Assembly: GCF_900163665.1 (NCBI RefSeq)
Contig: NZ_FUIA01000011.1
Location: forward strand, 154,870 to 218,869
Direction: 5' to 3'
Length of the DNA stretch: 64,000 nucleotides
Origin: Frigoribacterium sp. JB110
GTDB lineage: Bacteria; Actinomycetota; Actinomycetes; Actinomycetales; Microbacteriaceae
Under the pieces are notes generated by a model. The model was not told the DNA's origin and ran no database searches. It saw only the letters and a list, made by a program, of their open reading frames with translations. Positions 62,414-64,000 of the stretch are shown here, in pieces; the first letter of the stretch is position 1, and the number at the start of each line of letters is the position of its first letter. The position numbers and the translations under genes are program-made.

Positions 62414-64000
62414 GTGCCGGTCGAAAAAACTGCCGAGGGGGAGAAGCCGCAGCGCTGGTGGCAGTTCTGGCAGACACGAGCATCGCAACCTCTAGGCCTT
62501 CGGGCGCTCACTCCCGAACCAGTCGCAGAGCAGCACGATCTGTACAGCACGGAACTCGTCGCGCTCCTTCGTGACCGGAAGCGTCGCCGCAACGTGTGGA
62601 ACATCGCTTTGACCGGCAGCTACGGCAGCGGGAAGAGCAGTGTTCTCGCTTCGGTCCGTGCAGAGCTTCCGCGAAGAGTCGTCGAGATCTCCCTCTCCTC
62701 ACTCAGCGACATCGGCGTGCAAGCTGATGCCAAGGAAGACGAGACCAACAACCTGATCCAGAAGGAAATCGTCAAGCAGCTCCTCTACCGCGAACGAACG
62801 AGCAAGCTACCCGGGTCACGATTCCGTCGCATCAGCCGACTCCCGCTCTGGCGGACCGTCCTCGTCTCGGCGGTGATCGGCGCGGTCGCGGCCGGGGTTC
62901 TTTGGCTCACGGGCCTCGGCACCCCGCTGGATCTCCCACCTGAGCGAGAAAGCGAGCGACCGTTGCTTTTGCTCGCAATCGGTGCCGGCGTGGCGATCCT
63001 CGCCCTCGCTCTTCAAGCGGTGCTCCACAACCGTGTCCGCGTCGACAAACTGGGCACAGCCTCGGCATCCGTCAGCCTGAAAACGGACAGTGTGGGAGAG
63101 GACGGATCGTTCTTCGACAAATACCTTGACGAGATCGTTTACTTCTTCGAAAAAACCCGACGGACGATCCTCATCATCGAAGACCTCGACAGATTCGAAA
63201 ATCCAGCCATCTACGGTTCTCTGCGAGCGCTCAACACCATCCTCAACACATCACGGCAGCTGCATCGACGCCCAGTCCACTTCATCTACGCCGTACGGGA
63301 CAGCATCTTCGAAGACCTGACCAAGACACCTTCACCACCGGCTGGACCCCCACAGAAGAAGGAACCAGCTCAGCCTGACCCGGCAGAGAAGTCCGGGGTC
63401 TGGCAAGCGCACAGCTTGCTATCCAATCCGCCGACGCAGCGCACCAAATTCTTCGATCTCGTCGTCCCGATCGTTCCGTTCATCACCCATCAGAACTCGC
63501 GCGACCTTCTGGTGAAGGAGATGAAGAAGGTCGATTCTTCCGTGTCGATCGAAGTGCTTAGCATCGTCGCCAAACATGTCACGGACATGCGGTTGCTGTT
63601 GAATATCATCAACGAGTACCGCGTATTTCAGACGCGCGTCCTTGTTCCGAAGAAGCTTCGCGGGCTCACTCCGAGCAAGCTGTTCGCGATGGTCGCGTTC
63701 AAGAACACACGCCTCACTGACTTCGAACTCATACGTGTGGGAGACAGCTCCCTCGATCGCCTCTATCGAGTCTCTCGCGAGATCATCGACGAGGGTTTGG
63801 CAGAAGTAGCCGACGAGATTGCCACCGTTGAAACACAGGCTGATCCAGTCGCCGAGACCGTCGCCCGTGCGGAACAGCTCGGGACAGCACTCCAGACACT
63901 CGCCGAACGCTGGCTGCCCCGACTCAACCATCAGCCGCAGAGTCTCCGGTTCCTCATCAATGGCAAGGTTCAAGCGCTCTCATATACACATCAGACCCAG
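62414..64000 (+). CDS. YobI/KAP-like membrane P-loop NTPase, 5' part
   Basis: 529 codons are open from GTG 62414 (AAAGGAGG five bases upstream) to the window edge, with no stop, so the gene continues. Walker A LTGSYGSGKSSVLASV lies at about residue 68. Two membrane segments follow (VLVSAVIGAVAAGVLWLTG at about 152 and LLLLAIGAGVAILALALQAV at about 184), then Walker B ILIIEDLDRFENP at about 251 and a sensor-like FIYAVRDSIFED. Membrane helices inserted between Walker A and B are typical of KAP and YobI-type NTPases, many from defence islands. The location beside a Gabija remnant supports a defence role (inference). Confidence 0.82.
   Translation, partial: MPVEKTAEGEKPQRWWQFWQTRASQPLGLRALTPEPVAEQHDLYSTELVALLRDRKRRRNVWNIALTGSYGSGKSSVLASVRAELPRRVVEISLSSLSDIGVQADAKEDETNNLIQKEIVKQLLYRERTSKLPGSRFRRISRLPLWRTVLVSAVIGAVAAGVLWLTGLGTPLDLPPERESERPLLLLAIGAGVAILALALQAVLHNRVRVDKLGTASASVSLKTDSVGEDGSFFDKYLDEIVYFFEKTRRTILIIEDLDRFENPAIYGSLRALNTILNTSRQLHRRPVHFIYAVRDSIFEDLTKTPSPPAGPPQKKEPAQPDPAEKSGVWQAHSLLSNPPTQRTKFFDLVVPIVPFITHQNSRDLLVKEMKKVDSSVSIEVLSIVAKHVTDMRLLLNIINEYRVFQTRVLVPKKLRGLTPSKLFAMVAFKNTRLTDFELIRVGDSSLDRLYRVSREIIDEGLAEVADEIATVETQADPVAETVARAEQLGTALQTLAERWLPRLNHQPQSLRFLINGKVQALSYTHQTQ

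Noticed and set aside
1..64000. CRISPR arrays
   Set aside because: No regularly spaced short repeats were seen. The only tandem repeats are within protein-coding genes.

Overview
The window is GC-rich, densely packed DNA with short intergenic gaps, many ATGA/GTGA stop-start overlaps, GTG and TTG starts and actinobacterial gene families (choice-of-anchor M surface proteins, IrtAB-type ABC pairs, DtxR-like boxes, IS110 debris, tandem large serine recombinases). It most likely comes from a high-GC actinomycete of the order Micrococcales. The genus cannot be named from the sequence alone.

The dominant theme is metal acquisition, above all zinc. Eight near-palindromic sites of the form TGAGAATNATTNTCA lie in promoter positions (about 3.4, 4.7, 10.0, 22.2, 24.4, 33.5, 49.6 and 55.9 kb). 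One precedes a Fur-family gene with the features of Zur, and one precedes a cysteine-free ribosomal protein L36, a classical Zur target. They are therefore read as Zur boxes. Two different sites, at 33.6 and 42.2 kb, match the DtxR/IdeR iron box and precede a TetR gene and a TetR-irtA-irtB operon. Zinc and iron control thus appear side by side.

Layout. 1-4.4 kb: end of a thioredoxin-reductase-like flavoprotein, a cobW fragment, an ACR3-type arsenic exporter with an ArsO-like flavoprotein, and a divergent small gene plus methyltransferase sharing one Zur box. 4.5-10.5 kb: L36, a P-loop-less CobW-like protein with a CydDC-like ABC exporter pair, a histidine-rich protein, an ArsR/SmtB regulator and zur. 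10.8-22.2 kb: a lytic transglycosylase and a complete anchored-repeat metal ABC system (three surface proteins, a ZnuA-like lipoprotein with an embedded surface domain, ATPase, permease). 22.3-25.2 kb: a frameshifted methyltransferase, an MFS carrier with a Zur box at its start, and IS110 debris. 25.2-33.5 kb: one Zur-headed operon with an IrtAB-like ABC pair lacking the siderophore-interacting domain, two paralogous MptD-type ECF S components, T and double-ATPase subunits, and an MFS carrier. 33.6-44.7 kb: three TetR genes, an AraC gene, a DHA2 efflux pump, irtA/irtB, an FAD monooxygenase and an orphan surface-protein fragment. 45.2-49.3 kb: a truncated siderophore-interacting protein with two membrane proteins, then two unknown genes largely enclosed by a 23-bp direct repeat. 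49.6-57 kb: a second CydDC-like pair and a FecBCD-type importer, each with a Zur-like box.

From about 56.96 kb the character changes to accessory DNA: a decayed Gabija defence locus (truncated gajA, frameshifted gajB), a small zinc-ribbon protein, two serine recombinases (the first frameshifted at a G run) and the 5' part of a YobI-like membrane P-loop NTPase that runs off the window.

Working model (inference): under zinc starvation Zur derepresses a layered uptake programme. Surface-anchored proteins and a lipoprotein feed a ZnuBC-like importer, while ABC pairs, an ECF module and a Fec-type importer suggest uptake of one or more metal chelates. No metallophore biosynthesis enzymes are visible, so a foreign zincophore or host metal source is plausible. 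The split into iron- and zinc-controlled copies of related transporters is the most notable feature.
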